Both the position numbers and the translations under genes were made by a program. 64,000 nt of DNA from an uncultured Piscinibacter sp. (GTDB lineage Bacteria > Pseudomonadota > Gammaproteobacteria > Burkholderiales > Burkholderiaceae_C): positions 124,001 to 188,000 of the forward strand of contig NZ_CALFYO010000010.1 of the NCBI RefSeq assembly GCF_937952055.1, read 5' to 3'. How positions within the stretch are numbered: position 1 is the first letter of the stretch; the number at the start of each line of letters is the position of its first letter. A model generated the notes under the pieces. It worked only from the letters and a program-made list of their open reading frames with translations. It was not told the origin of the DNA and did no database searches. This document shows positions 50,773 to 57,795 of the stretch, in pieces.

Positions 50773-51573
50773 ATGAACCGTCCGCGCCCGGGCATCGACT
50801 TCATCGAATCCGGCCATGGACCGACCGTGCTGTTCGTGCCCGGGTCCTACAGCACGCCCGCCGCTTGGCGGCCGATGCACAGGCTACTGCCGCCACGCTG
50901 GCGATTCGTGTCGACCAGCTTGTGCGGCTACGGCGGCACAGCCGAGACCCGCTCGCCCGACGACCACGGCATGCAGCACGAAGTGCACGTCGTCGAGGCC
51001 GCGGCGCGCGCCGCCGGCGGCCCGGTGCACCTGGTCGGGCATTCCTTCGGCGGCACGGTGGCGCTGGCGGCCGCGCTGTCCGGGCGCGTCGAGGTGAAGA
51101 GCATGGCGCTGTTCGAGGCCAATCCGATCGATCTGCTGCAGCGGCATGGCCATGCCGCGCTGCACCAGGCCGCTCGTCTCATGAGCAGGGGCTTCGAGCA
51201 GGCGGTGCGCGAGGGCGAACGCGATGCGCCGCGGCGCATCATCGACTATTGGGGCGGCGAGGGCGTCTTCGCCGCCATGCCGGCGGCCGTGCAGGACTAC
51301 TGCCGGCAGACCGCCGCCGCGAACGTGCTGGACTGGCACACCTGCTTCGGCTTCGAGGTGAGCGGGGCCGACGTGGCGCGGCTGGACGTGCCCGTGCTGC
51401 TGGTACGTGGCGGCCTGGCCAACGCGGCGATGGTCGCGATCACCGATCAACTCGCCGCGCATCTGCGCGACGTGCGCCATGAGGTGGTCGAGGGCGCGGG
51501 GCACTTCCTCGTCAGCAGCCATGCCGAGGTTTGCGCCGAGCTGCTCGCCGCGCACCTCGGGAACGCGGCGTGA
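50773..51573 (+). CDS. Alpha/beta-fold hydrolase
   Basis: A 266-residue cytoplasmic hydrolase: oxyanion segment TVLFVPGSYSTPAAW, nucleophile elbow LVGHSFGGTVALAA (Ser in GHSFG), acid in VLLVRGGLANAAM region and catalytic His in EGAGHFLVSSHAE. The start is 16 nt after the DUF457 gene, so they may be cotranscribed. Substrate unknown. Confidence 0.88.
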   Translation: MNRPRPGIDFIESGHGPTVLFVPGSYSTPAAWRPMHRLLPPRWRFVSTSLCGYGGTAETRSPDDHGMQHEVHVVEAAARAAGGPVHLVGHSFGGTVALAAALSGRVEVKSMALFEANPIDLLQRHGHAALHQAARLMSRGFEQAVREGERDAPRRIIDYWGGEGVFAAMPAAVQDYCRQTAAANVLDWHTCFGFEVSGADVARLDVPVLLVRGGLANAAMVAITDQLAAHLRDVRHEVVEGAGHFLVSSHAEVCAELLAAHLGNAA

Positions 51574-51574
51574 A

Positions 51575-51922
51575 TCAGGCCTGCCACACCGCGTAGCCCG
51601 CCTCGCGCAGGCCGATGGCGAGCTCCACCTCCATCTCGCGCGCCGCCTCGTAGGGCATCGGGTTGTAGACCGCGTAGAGCGAGGGCAGCAGGCGCAGGCC
51701 GTAGGCGAACACGAAGCGGTTGGCCTGGATGCCCGCCTTGTGCTTGTCGAAGCGCAGGTCGGGGTCGAGCCCGGTCATGCCGACGTAGACGCAGGGCTTG
51801 GTGATGTCGTGCTCCGGGTTGGCGCGGCGGAAGCCCGGCTCGTTCCACACCCGCGCGTCGAGCTCGACGACGTAGACGTGGTGGTGATGTCGCGTGCTGC
51901 GCTTCGGGGTCTTGGCGGCCAT
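51575..51922 (-). CDS. GIY-YIG-like small protein
   Basis: A 115-residue protein. HHHHVYVVELDARVW and CVYVGMTGLDPDLRFDKHKA have the spacing of the GIY-YIG nuclease core (Y-V-V ... Y-V-G then Arg/His), although the first motif is VYV rather than GIY. No partner domain. Convergent with the hydrolase gene and divergent from the NUDIX gene, with only 39 nt to that start. Function unknown; nuclease activity is possible but unproved. Confidence 0.75.
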   Translation of the reverse strand: MAAKTPKRSTRHHHHVYVVELDARVWNEPGFRRANPEHDITKPCVYVGMTGLDPDLRFDKHKAGIQANRFVFAYGLRLLPSLYAVYNPMPYEAAREMEVELAIGLREAGYAVWQA

Positions 51923-51961
51923 GGTCACGTGCCGGGCACCGGCAGCGCCTATGCTATGCGC

Positions 51962-52624
51962 ATGAAGCTGCGAGGAGAGACACTGCGCGCGCTGCTGTGC
52001 GCGCGGCTGCAGGCGTTCGAGGTGCGCGCGCTCGATGCCGAAGGGCGCCGCCACGCCGCCGTGGCCGTGCCCGTCACCGAGGCCGGTCACGGTGCCGGCG
52101 TGGCGGGCCTGCCCGCGCATGCGCAATGGAGCGACGCGCCCGCACTGCTGCTCACGCGGCGCGCCGAAAGCCTGCGCAGCCACGCCGGCCAATGGGCGCT
52201 GCCCGGCGGCCGCCTCGACGAGGGCGAGACCCCCGAGCAGGCGGCGCTGCGCGAACTCGCCGAGGAGGTCGGCCTGAATCTCGATGCGTCGGCCGTGCTC
52301 GGCCGTCTCGACGACTACGCCACCCGCTCGGGCTACCTGATCACGCCGGTGGTGGTGTGGGCCGGCGCGGCGCGCGAACTGCTGCCCAACGCCGCCGAGG
52401 TGGCGTCCGTCCACCGCATCCCGGCCGCCGAACTGCTGCGCAATGACGCGCCGATGCTGAACCAGGTGCGCGGCGCCGAGCACCCGTTGCTGCGCATGCC
52501 GGTCGGCGACAGCTGGATCGCCGCGCCAACCGCGGCCTTTCTCTACCAGTTCCGCGAGTGCTGCCTGCTCGGACGCGCGACACGCACCGCACATTTCGAT
52601 CAGCCCGCATTCGCCTGGCGATGA
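51962..52624 (+). CDS. NUDIX hydrolase (CoA/ADP-ribose pyrophosphatase-like)
   Basis: A 220-residue hydrolase cleaving nucleoside diphosphate derivatives. The NUDIX box is canonical: GRLDEGETPEQAALRELAEE followed by VGL. The N-terminal part and the proline pattern resemble CoA diphosphatases (NudL), but the CoA-specific motif is not clear, so the substrate stays open. ATG 51962 is chosen; ATG 51956 is in frame two codons earlier. The stop overlaps the hemerythrin gene ATG. Confidence 0.9.
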   Translation: MKLRGETLRALLCARLQAFEVRALDAEGRRHAAVAVPVTEAGHGAGVAGLPAHAQWSDAPALLLTRRAESLRSHAGQWALPGGRLDEGETPEQAALRELAEEVGLNLDASAVLGRLDDYATRSGYLITPVVVWAGAARELLPNAAEVASVHRIPAAELLRNDAPMLNQVRGAEHPLLRMPVGDSWIAAPTAAFLYQFRECCLLGRATRTAHFDQPAFAWR

Positions 52625-53172
52625 AGAACCTGCTGCACCCGTCGCCCGGAGTCGGCTTCGAGCAACCCTTCGAGATGCTCGTCGCCTGCCACGACCGCGT
52701 GCGCCGCAGCCTCGCGCTGCTCGGCAGGCTGCTCGATCACGTCGAGCGCCACGGCCACGACGCGAAGAGCCGCTCGGCCGCGCGCGACGTGCTGCGCTAC
52801 TTCGAGCTCGCTGCGCCGCACCACCACGAGGACGAGGAGCGTCACGTGTTCCCGCGTCTGCTGGCCGGCGGCGACGCGGCGCTGGTGCAGGCGGTGCGGC
52901 GGCTGCGCGCCGACCACGAGCGCCTGGCGGCGCTGTGGGCGAGGCTCAGGCCGGTGCTGCAGGCCTGGGCGGGGGACACGGCAGCCGGCGCGGCCGGGGC
53001 GGCGTTCCGTGACGATGCACGCGCCTTCCAGGCGCTCTACGACGAGCACATCCCGCTCGAAGAGAGGCTCGTGTTCCCGGCCGCGCGATCGATGTGCGAC
53101 GAGACGGCGCTCGCCGCAATGGGCGGGGAGATGCAGTCGCGCCGTCGCGACGGCACCACAATGCCGCAATGA
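52621..53172 (+). CDS. Hemerythrin-domain protein
   Basis: A 183-residue protein with a di-iron HHE four-helix bundle: VACHDRVRRSLALL, HHHEDEERHVFPRL, LRADHERLAALW and YDEHIPLEERLVFP carry the His and Glu ligands in the usual order. Such proteins bind oxygen or nitric oxide or act in iron-sulfur repair. It starts inside the NUDIX stop (ATGA) and overlaps the DUF454 gene the same way, so the three genes are translationally coupled. Confidence 0.9.
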   Translation: MKNLLHPSPGVGFEQPFEMLVACHDRVRRSLALLGRLLDHVERHGHDAKSRSAARDVLRYFELAAPHHHEDEERHVFPRLLAGGDAALVQAVRRLRADHERLAALWARLRPVLQAWAGDTAAGAAGAAFRDDARAFQALYDEHIPLEERLVFPAARSMCDETALAAMGGEMQSRRRDGTTMPQ

Positions 53173-53564
53173 CGCTGCCGCCCGCCCCCTCGCGCCCGTT
53201 CTGGCAACGCGCCGGCTGGACGGTCGCCGGAGCGGTCTGCCTGGCGCTGGGCGTGGCCGGCATCTTCCTGCCGCTGTTGCCCACCACGCCGTTCGTGCTG
53301 CTGGCGGCATTCTGCTTCTCGCGCGGCAGCGAGCGTGTCGAGGCCTGGCTGCTCGCGCACCCGCGCTTCGGGCCGATGGTGGCCGACTGGCGGGCGCGCC
53401 GTGCGGTGCCGCGCCGCGCCAAGCAGCTCGCCTGGGCGATGATGGCGGCAGGCAGTGCCTGGGCCTGGTGGGTGATGCCCGAGCCGTGGCGATGGCTGCC
53501 GACGCTCGTCTGCCTCGCCGTTGCCGCCTGGCTGTGGCAATTGCCGGACGCCGACCCACGCTGA
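53169..53564 (+). CDS. DUF454 (YbaN family) inner-membrane protein
   Basis: A 131-residue membrane protein with the family block GVAGIFLPLLPTTPFVLLAA and FCFSRGSERVEAWLLAHPRF, then two C-terminal hydrophobic helices. Function unknown across the family. Last gene of the NUDIX-hemerythrin-DUF454 unit. Confidence 0.9.
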   Translation: MTLPPAPSRPFWQRAGWTVAGAVCLALGVAGIFLPLLPTTPFVLLAAFCFSRGSERVEAWLLAHPRFGPMVADWRARRAVPRRAKQLAWAMMAAGSAWAWWVMPEPWRWLPTLVCLAVAAWLWQLPDADPR

Positions 53565-53612
53565 TGCGCTCCGGTTGTTGCCCCCTCCCCGTTTCAGGGG
53601 ATGGGCGAGACG

Positions 53613-53627
53613 GTAACCTGTGGTTAC
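53613..53627. promoter_or_regulatory. Perfect palindrome GTAACC-TGT-GGTTAC, possible operator
   Basis: Six-bp arms (53613-53618 and 53622-53627) around a 3-bp centre, lying 30-45 nt upstream of ATG 53658 in the only non-coding stretch before that gene. It would suit a dimeric regulator. No known consensus is claimed. Confidence 0.4.
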
Positions 53628-53657
53628 TGTCAGGGCACTGCTTTACAGGCCAACACC

Positions 53658-53858
53658 ATGCTGTCCCGTCACACCGACACCCTGCACGCATCCGTCGTCA
53701 TTTCGGAACTGCCGGCGATGCGCCGCATGCCGGCGCCGACGCCGCTGCCCACGCTGGCCAAGCCGGGGCTTGCTGCGCAGATCGCCGCCTGGCTCGTGGC
53801 TCGCCGCCAGGCGCCGACCGCGCGGCGCAGCGCACAGGTGGTGTTCCTGCGCGCCTGA
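53658..53858 (+). CDS. Small basic protein, function unknown
   Basis: A 66-residue protein, Arg-rich and Pro-rich (AMRRMPAPTPLPTLAKPGLA, then LVARRQAPTARRSAQ). There is no signal peptide. It begins at ATG 53658, downstream of a perfect palindrome, and ends 6 nt before the stop of the convergent AgmX-like gene. Coding is plausible from codon pattern but the ribosome site is weak, and I know no relatives. Confidence 0.5.
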   Translation: MLSRHTDTLHASVVISELPAMRRMPAPTPLPTLAKPGLAAQIAAWLVARRQAPTARRSAQVVFLRA

Positions 53859-53864
53859 ACCTCG

Positions 53865-54950
53865 CTAAGAGGGCAGGAAGTCCAGCGGGTAGGTCACCAC
53901 CATCTGGTTGACGTCCTTGGCGCCGAAGTCGAACTGGCGGATGCGCGCCAGGAGCTTCGATTCCAGCTCGGCGGCCTTCAGCTCACTGGACTCCACGCGG
54001 ATGTCCATCACCTGGCCCGATGGCGCGATCGTCAGCTTGAGCACCACCTTGCCCTGCAGCGACGGGTCGTCGCGCAGCGCGCGGTTGTAGATCGCGTAGA
54101 TCGCGCCCTTGTTGCGGTCGAACACCAGGCGAATCTCTTCCAGCGAGCGCGACGCCTTGCCGCCGCCACCCTTGGCGAGCGTGCCGCCCCCGCCGCCCAC
54201 ACCGGTGCCCGTGCCGCCCTTGCCGGAGCTGCCGCCTCCACCCGGGCCGCCGCCACCACCGCCGCCGGCCACGCCCTCCACCAGCGTCGTGGCGCGTCCC
54301 GCGAGCCCGCCGCCGCCGGTGTTGCGGCTGTAGGCGGCGGTGTTGATGCCACCCGAGCCTCCGGTGGCATTGGAGGTGATGAGGTTGCGGGCCGGCAGGC
54401 CGGGTTCGGTGCCGGCACCGACGCCCGCGCCCACGCCGGCGCCCACGCCAGGCCCGGCCTTGATGTTCTGGTTGAGCTGCACCGCGACCGGCGCGCCGCG
54501 AAGTTGGGCAAGCTCGTTGCTCATCGCCAGCAGGCCCACGCCGGCGGCCTTGCGCCGTGCGCCCTCGATCTCGCCCGGCGGCTTGCCGGCGATGGGCTTG
54601 CGCGCCTCCGGCGCGACGGCCTTGGGCAGCGGCTTGGCATCGGGCAGCGGCTTGGCCACTTCCGGTTTGGCGGCGGAGGGGGCCTGCGTCTCGGGAGCGA
54701 CGACGGGCTTGGCGGGCGCCTTCGGCACCACCGGCTCGCGCTGCTCGAGCACCAGCTTGGCCAGGCGCTGCGGCACCTCGGGCGGCGCGGCGCGGTCGAC
54801 CTCGGGCTTGGGCAGCAGCAGCAGCACGATGCACAGGATGACGCAGACGGCCAGCACGGTGTTCAGGATGCGCTTGAAGCGCGCCTCATCCTCGGGCGAG
54901 ACCGCCCACGGCAGCACCGTGCCGCGAAAGGAGATGGTGGCGGCGCTCAT
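53865..54950 (-). CDS. AgmX/PglI-type TonB-like energy transducer
   Basis: A 361-residue protein with one N-terminal inner-membrane helix (about 25-45, VLAVCVILCIVLLLLP), a long Pro/Lys/Ala periplasmic region, a glycine-rich stretch near 235-265 and a C-terminal domain (LEEIRLVFDRNKGAIYAIYN, VVLKLTIAPSGQVMDIRVES) of the AgmX/PglI family, related to TonB/TolA C-termini. It would transmit motor force from the TolQ/TolR-type complex encoded upstream to the outer membrane. ATG 54950 is chosen because it precedes the cytoplasmic start MSAATISF. Last gene of the long minus operon. Confidence 0.88.
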   Translation of the reverse strand: MSAATISFRGTVLPWAVSPEDEARFKRILNTVLAVCVILCIVLLLLPKPEVDRAAPPEVPQRLAKLVLEQREPVVPKAPAKPVVAPETQAPSAAKPEVAKPLPDAKPLPKAVAPEARKPIAGKPPGEIEGARRKAAGVGLLAMSNELAQLRGAPVAVQLNQNIKAGPGVGAGVGAGVGAGTEPGLPARNLITSNATGGSGGINTAAYSRNTGGGGLAGRATTLVEGVAGGGGGGGPGGGGSSGKGGTGTGVGGGGGTLAKGGGGKASRSLEEIRLVFDRNKGAIYAIYNRALRDDPSLQGKVVLKLTIAPSGQVMDIRVESSELKAAELESKLLARIRQFDFGAKDVNQMVVTYPLDFLPS

Positions 54951-55008
54951 TGGGAGGCCCTCCACGCAAATCGCTGCGGGATGCGCGCCTGGAAACGGCC
55001 CGGTGCGC

Positions 55009-55503
55009 TCATGCTTTGCCCGCCTTCTGCGACACCGCGAAGGACACGTCGCTGTAGTTGGCCCGTGCGGCCGTGTACATCACCTTGCGCAGCAGGCTGT
55101 AGGGGATGCTCTTGTCGCCCATGATCGTCACCGACTTGCTCTGCGCCTCATTGACTTTGGCCAGCACGGTGCGGCCGGCATGCAGGTCGAGCTCGGCCTT
55201 CAGCGGCGCTATCAGGTCGCCCTCGCTGCCCATGGCCTCGGCGACCGTGGCCACCTTGCGACCGTCGACGAGGATGTCGGTGGCGCTGACGGTCACCACC
55301 AGCATCTCCCGAGGCGTCTTCTCGGCGGTCGACTGCGGCAGCTTGATCGCCTGGGCGGTGGACAGGATCTCCACGCCGGTGCTCGACATCAGGAAGAAGA
55401 TCAGGATGGTGAAGATGTCGATCAGCGCCACCAGGTTCATGTCGAGCCCGGACTGGTTGCGCGCCTTGCGTGCGGCACGCTTTTCGATCGGCGTCAGTTT
55501 CAT
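55009..55503 (-). CDS. ExbD/TolR family motor protein (second of two)
   Basis: A 164-residue single-pass inner-membrane protein. The membrane helix near 21-40 holds the conserved proton-path Asp (NLVALIDIFTILIFFLMSST), followed by a periplasmic domain (REMLVVTVSATDILVDGRKV). It lies 8 nt after the other ExbD-like gene stop. It forms a motor with the TolQ-type protein; a basic N-terminus (KRAARKARNQSGLDMNL) faces the cytoplasm. Confidence 0.92.
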   Translation of the reverse strand: MKLTPIEKRAARKARNQSGLDMNLVALIDIFTILIFFLMSSTGVEILSTAQAIKLPQSTAEKTPREMLVVTVSATDILVDGRKVATVAEAMGSEGDLIAPLKAELDLHAGRTVLAKVNEAQSKSVTIMGDKSIPYSLLRKVMYTAARANYSDVSFAVSQKAGKA

Positions 55504-55511
55504 GCGGGCCT

Positions 55512-56042
55512 CTATTTCTTGGCGACGCTGATCGGCGCGTCGCCGATCGAGATGTCGGGGAACAACTCGACGCGCGCTGCGGCGGCGGCCTTGGCCGGCG
55601 CAGAAGCAGCCTGCGCCACGTCGAGCGCCGGCGCACCTTCGCGCACCGTGTCCATCACCTGCACCAGCACTTCGTAAGAGGTGTTCGGCTGCGCCAGCAC
55701 GGTGGCCGTCTTCGTCTCGGGGAACTTGGCCTTGACCTGCTGCATGAGCGTGGACAGCGAGGTCAGGTCGTAGCCCTGGGCGTTGTTCGGGATGTGCTGG
55801 ATCAGGCCGCCGATGCGGTCACCCACGTCCAGCGCGTCCGGCCGGATCACGACCTCGAGCTTGAGGTCCTCCACCTTGAGCTGCTCGACCCCCGAGTTCT
55901 GCGCCGGCAGCGATACCTCGATCACCGACAGGCGAGAGAACACCGCCGTCGACAGCAGGAACGGCACCAGCACCACGATCACGTTGATGAACGCGGTGAC
56001 TTCGAGATGCGCAACCGGCTTGCGCGGGCGACGGATGCGCAT
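55512..56042 (-). CDS. ExbD/TolR family motor protein (first of two), divergent
   Basis: A 176-residue single-pass protein beginning RIRRPRKPVAHLEVTAFINV. The membrane helix follows at about 15-36, but the position of the usual proton-carrying Asp is taken by Asn (FINVIVVLVPF), so this subunit may be structural rather than proton-conducting. Two paralogous TolR-type subunits, one lacking the Asp, recall AglQ/AglS pairs. It starts 1 nt after the TolQ-type stop. Confidence 0.88.
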   Translation of the reverse strand: MRIRRPRKPVAHLEVTAFINVIVVLVPFLLSTAVFSRLSVIEVSLPAQNSGVEQLKVEDLKLEVVIRPDALDVGDRIGGLIQHIPNNAQGYDLTSLSTLMQQVKAKFPETKTATVLAQPNTSYEVLVQVMDTVREGAPALDVAQAASAPAKAAAAARVELFPDISIGDAPISVAKK

Positions 56043-56043
56043 C

Positions 56044-56703
56044 TCAGCGAGTTCCCGTCGGGGCCGCCTCGGCGCGCACGCGCTGCACGACGTTCAGGAA
56101 GCTGATCTTGGCGGCTTCGAGGCCGTCGACGATTTCGCCGGTGCGCGCCTGCAGGAAGGCGTGGATGAGCAGGAACGGGATCGCTACCGACAGCGCGAAG
56201 GCGGTGTTGTTCATCGCGATCGAGATCGAGGCCGACAGCAGCTCGGCCTTCTCGGCCGGATTGACCGCCGCCACGGCGGTGAAGCCCTTGATCAGGCCGA
56301 TGATGGTGCCCAGCAGACCGACCAGCGTGATCACGTTGGCCAGCGTGGCGATGTAGTGCGTGCGCTTCTCCAGGCGCGGCACGATCTCCATCATGCCTTC
56401 CTCCATCGCGTTGTCGATGTCCTCGCGGCGCGCCGGGCTCTGCATGCGTTCCAGGCCATTGGCGACGATCTTGCCGATGGCAGCATCGGAGCCGGCGGCG
56501 ACGTTCAGCACCTCCTTGAACCTGCCGCTCTGCAGCAGTGGCAGCACCTTCGCCCACAGCTTGCGGTTCTCCGCGCGCGCGCGGCGCAGGAACACGAAGC
56601 GCTCGATGGCGATGGCCAGGCCGACCGCCATGATGGCGATGCTGAAGTAGATGGCGACGCCGCTGTCCTGGAAGAACTTGACGGCAAACTCAACGACGCT
56701 CAT
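56044..56703 (-). CDS. MotA/TolQ/ExbB family proton-channel protein
   Basis: A 219-residue inner-membrane protein with three hydrophobic helices: N-terminal (VAIYFSIAIMAVGLAIAIER), and two near 130-200 (ANVITLVGLLGTIIGLIKGF, NNTAFALSVAIPFLLIHAFL), the latter two with the Thr/Ser residues of the proton channel. It forms the stator ring with the two ExbD-like proteins that follow. A 40-nt gap separates it from the upstream small gene. Confidence 0.94.
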   Translation of the reverse strand: MSVVEFAVKFFQDSGVAIYFSIAIMAVGLAIAIERFVFLRRARAENRKLWAKVLPLLQSGRFKEVLNVAAGSDAAIGKIVANGLERMQSPARREDIDNAMEEGMMEIVPRLEKRTHYIATLANVITLVGLLGTIIGLIKGFTAVAAVNPAEKAELLSASISIAMNNTAFALSVAIPFLLIHAFLQARTGEIVDGLEAAKISFLNVVQRVRAEAAPTGTR

Positions 56704-56743
56704 GGGCTATCTCCTGTGACGACGGTATGGGGGTGGAGGGGGA

Positions 56744-57070
56744 TCAGGGGCGCGCGGGCGCCGCGGGGGTGTCGGGGCCGGCCTTCGGCGCCTGCAGTTG
56801 CGCGCCGTACTGCACCTGGCGGCGGAACACGTCGCGGTCCACCGGCGCGAGCGCCTCGTCGAGGATGCTCGCGCCCGGCCGGCCGGCGAGGTCGCCGGGC
56901 AGCGGCTTCTTCCACGGCACGATGTACAGCACCTTGGGCAGCTCGCGGTTGCCGATGATCTGCGTGCGGTCGATGGCGGCGCGGTCCTGCGCCGGCGCGG
57001 CAGGCGCCTGAGCCTGCGCGGCCGTACAGGCCGCGAGCAGCAGGGCGATCGAGCCGGTCCGCTTCTTCAT
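56744..57070 (-). CDS. Small secreted protein of the motor operon
   Basis: A 108-residue periplasmic protein with signal peptide (residues 1-20, LLLAACTAAQAQ; a lipobox LAAC is possible). The mature part includes IDRTQIIGNRELPKVLYIVP and WKKPLPGDLAGRP, followed by an unstructured Ala/Pro tail. No family recognised. ATG 57070 overlaps the TPR lipoprotein stop by 4 nt. Confidence 0.8.
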   Translation of the reverse strand: MKKRTGSIALLLAACTAAQAQAPAAPAQDRAAIDRTQIIGNRELPKVLYIVPWKKPLPGDLAGRPGASILDEALAPVDRDVFRRQVQYGAQLQAPKAGPDTPAAPARP

Positions 57071-57795
57071 GACTGCTCCTTCTTCGCCGGCGCGTCGTTC
57101 CGCGCCGGCCTGCGGTTCTTCAGGTCGATGACCCACTTGGCCACGGCGGCATCCTTGCCGCCGGAGAGCGCGGCGTAGCGCTCGTAGGCCTCGAGCGCAC
57201 GCACGCCGTCGCGCAGGTAAAGGTCGAACAGGATGCCGAGGTTGAGCTGCGCGGCGGCATGGTTCGGGTCGAGCTCGAGCGCGCGCTCGTAGGCGGCGCG
57301 CGCCTTGGCGAACTGGCCCAGGTGGCGGTAGGTGACGCCGAGCTGGTTGAAGTACAACGGCTGCTCGGGACTGGCCTGGGTCGCGTGTTCCAGCGCGGCG
57401 GCCGATTCATCGAGCCTGCCGGCATGGCGGTGGAGGATGCCGAGGTTGGCGTGCGGACCGCCCAGCTCGGGGTGGCTCTTCGTCAGCGCCTTGAAGCCGC
57501 GCTCCGCATCGTCGGTGCGGCCGGCGCGCATGGCGCGCAGTGCGTCGTCGAAAGCGCGCTGCGCGTCCTCCGGCACCGGGGCCTCGACGCGCACCGGGTG
57601 GGCTGCGGGCAGGCCGCTCGGCGCCGAGGCGGCGGAGGCCGCTGCCGGCGCGGCGCCCGGCGTGATCGCCTTGGCCACCGGCGCGACCACCGTCTCCTGC
57701 ATCGTCTTCACGCCATCGGACAGCGTCGAGCAGCCGGCCAGCGCAGCCAGCGCGCTCGAACCGACCAGCCTTCGCAGGGTGTCAGCGGATCGCAT
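57067..57795 (-). CDS. TPR lipoprotein
   Basis: A 242-residue lipoprotein (lipobox LAGC, C22) with Ala/Pro linker and about three or four tetratricopeptide repeats from residue 77 (AFDDALRAMRAGRTDDAERG, HANLGILHRHAGRLDESAAA, FNQLGVTYRHLGQFAKARAA, AQLNLGILFDLYL). Likely outer-membrane-attached scaffold of the trans-envelope complex. Its start overlaps the 3' end of the large TPR gene by 14 nt. Confidence 0.9.
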   Translation of the reverse strand: MRSADTLRRLVGSSALAALAGCSTLSDGVKTMQETVVAPVAKAITPGAAPAAASAASAPSGLPAAHPVRVEAPVPEDAQRAFDDALRAMRAGRTDDAERGFKALTKSHPELGGPHANLGILHRHAGRLDESAAALEHATQASPEQPLYFNQLGVTYRHLGQFAKARAAYERALELDPNHAAAQLNLGILFDLYLRDGVRALEAYERYAALSGGKDAAVAKWVIDLKNRRPARNDAPAKKEQS

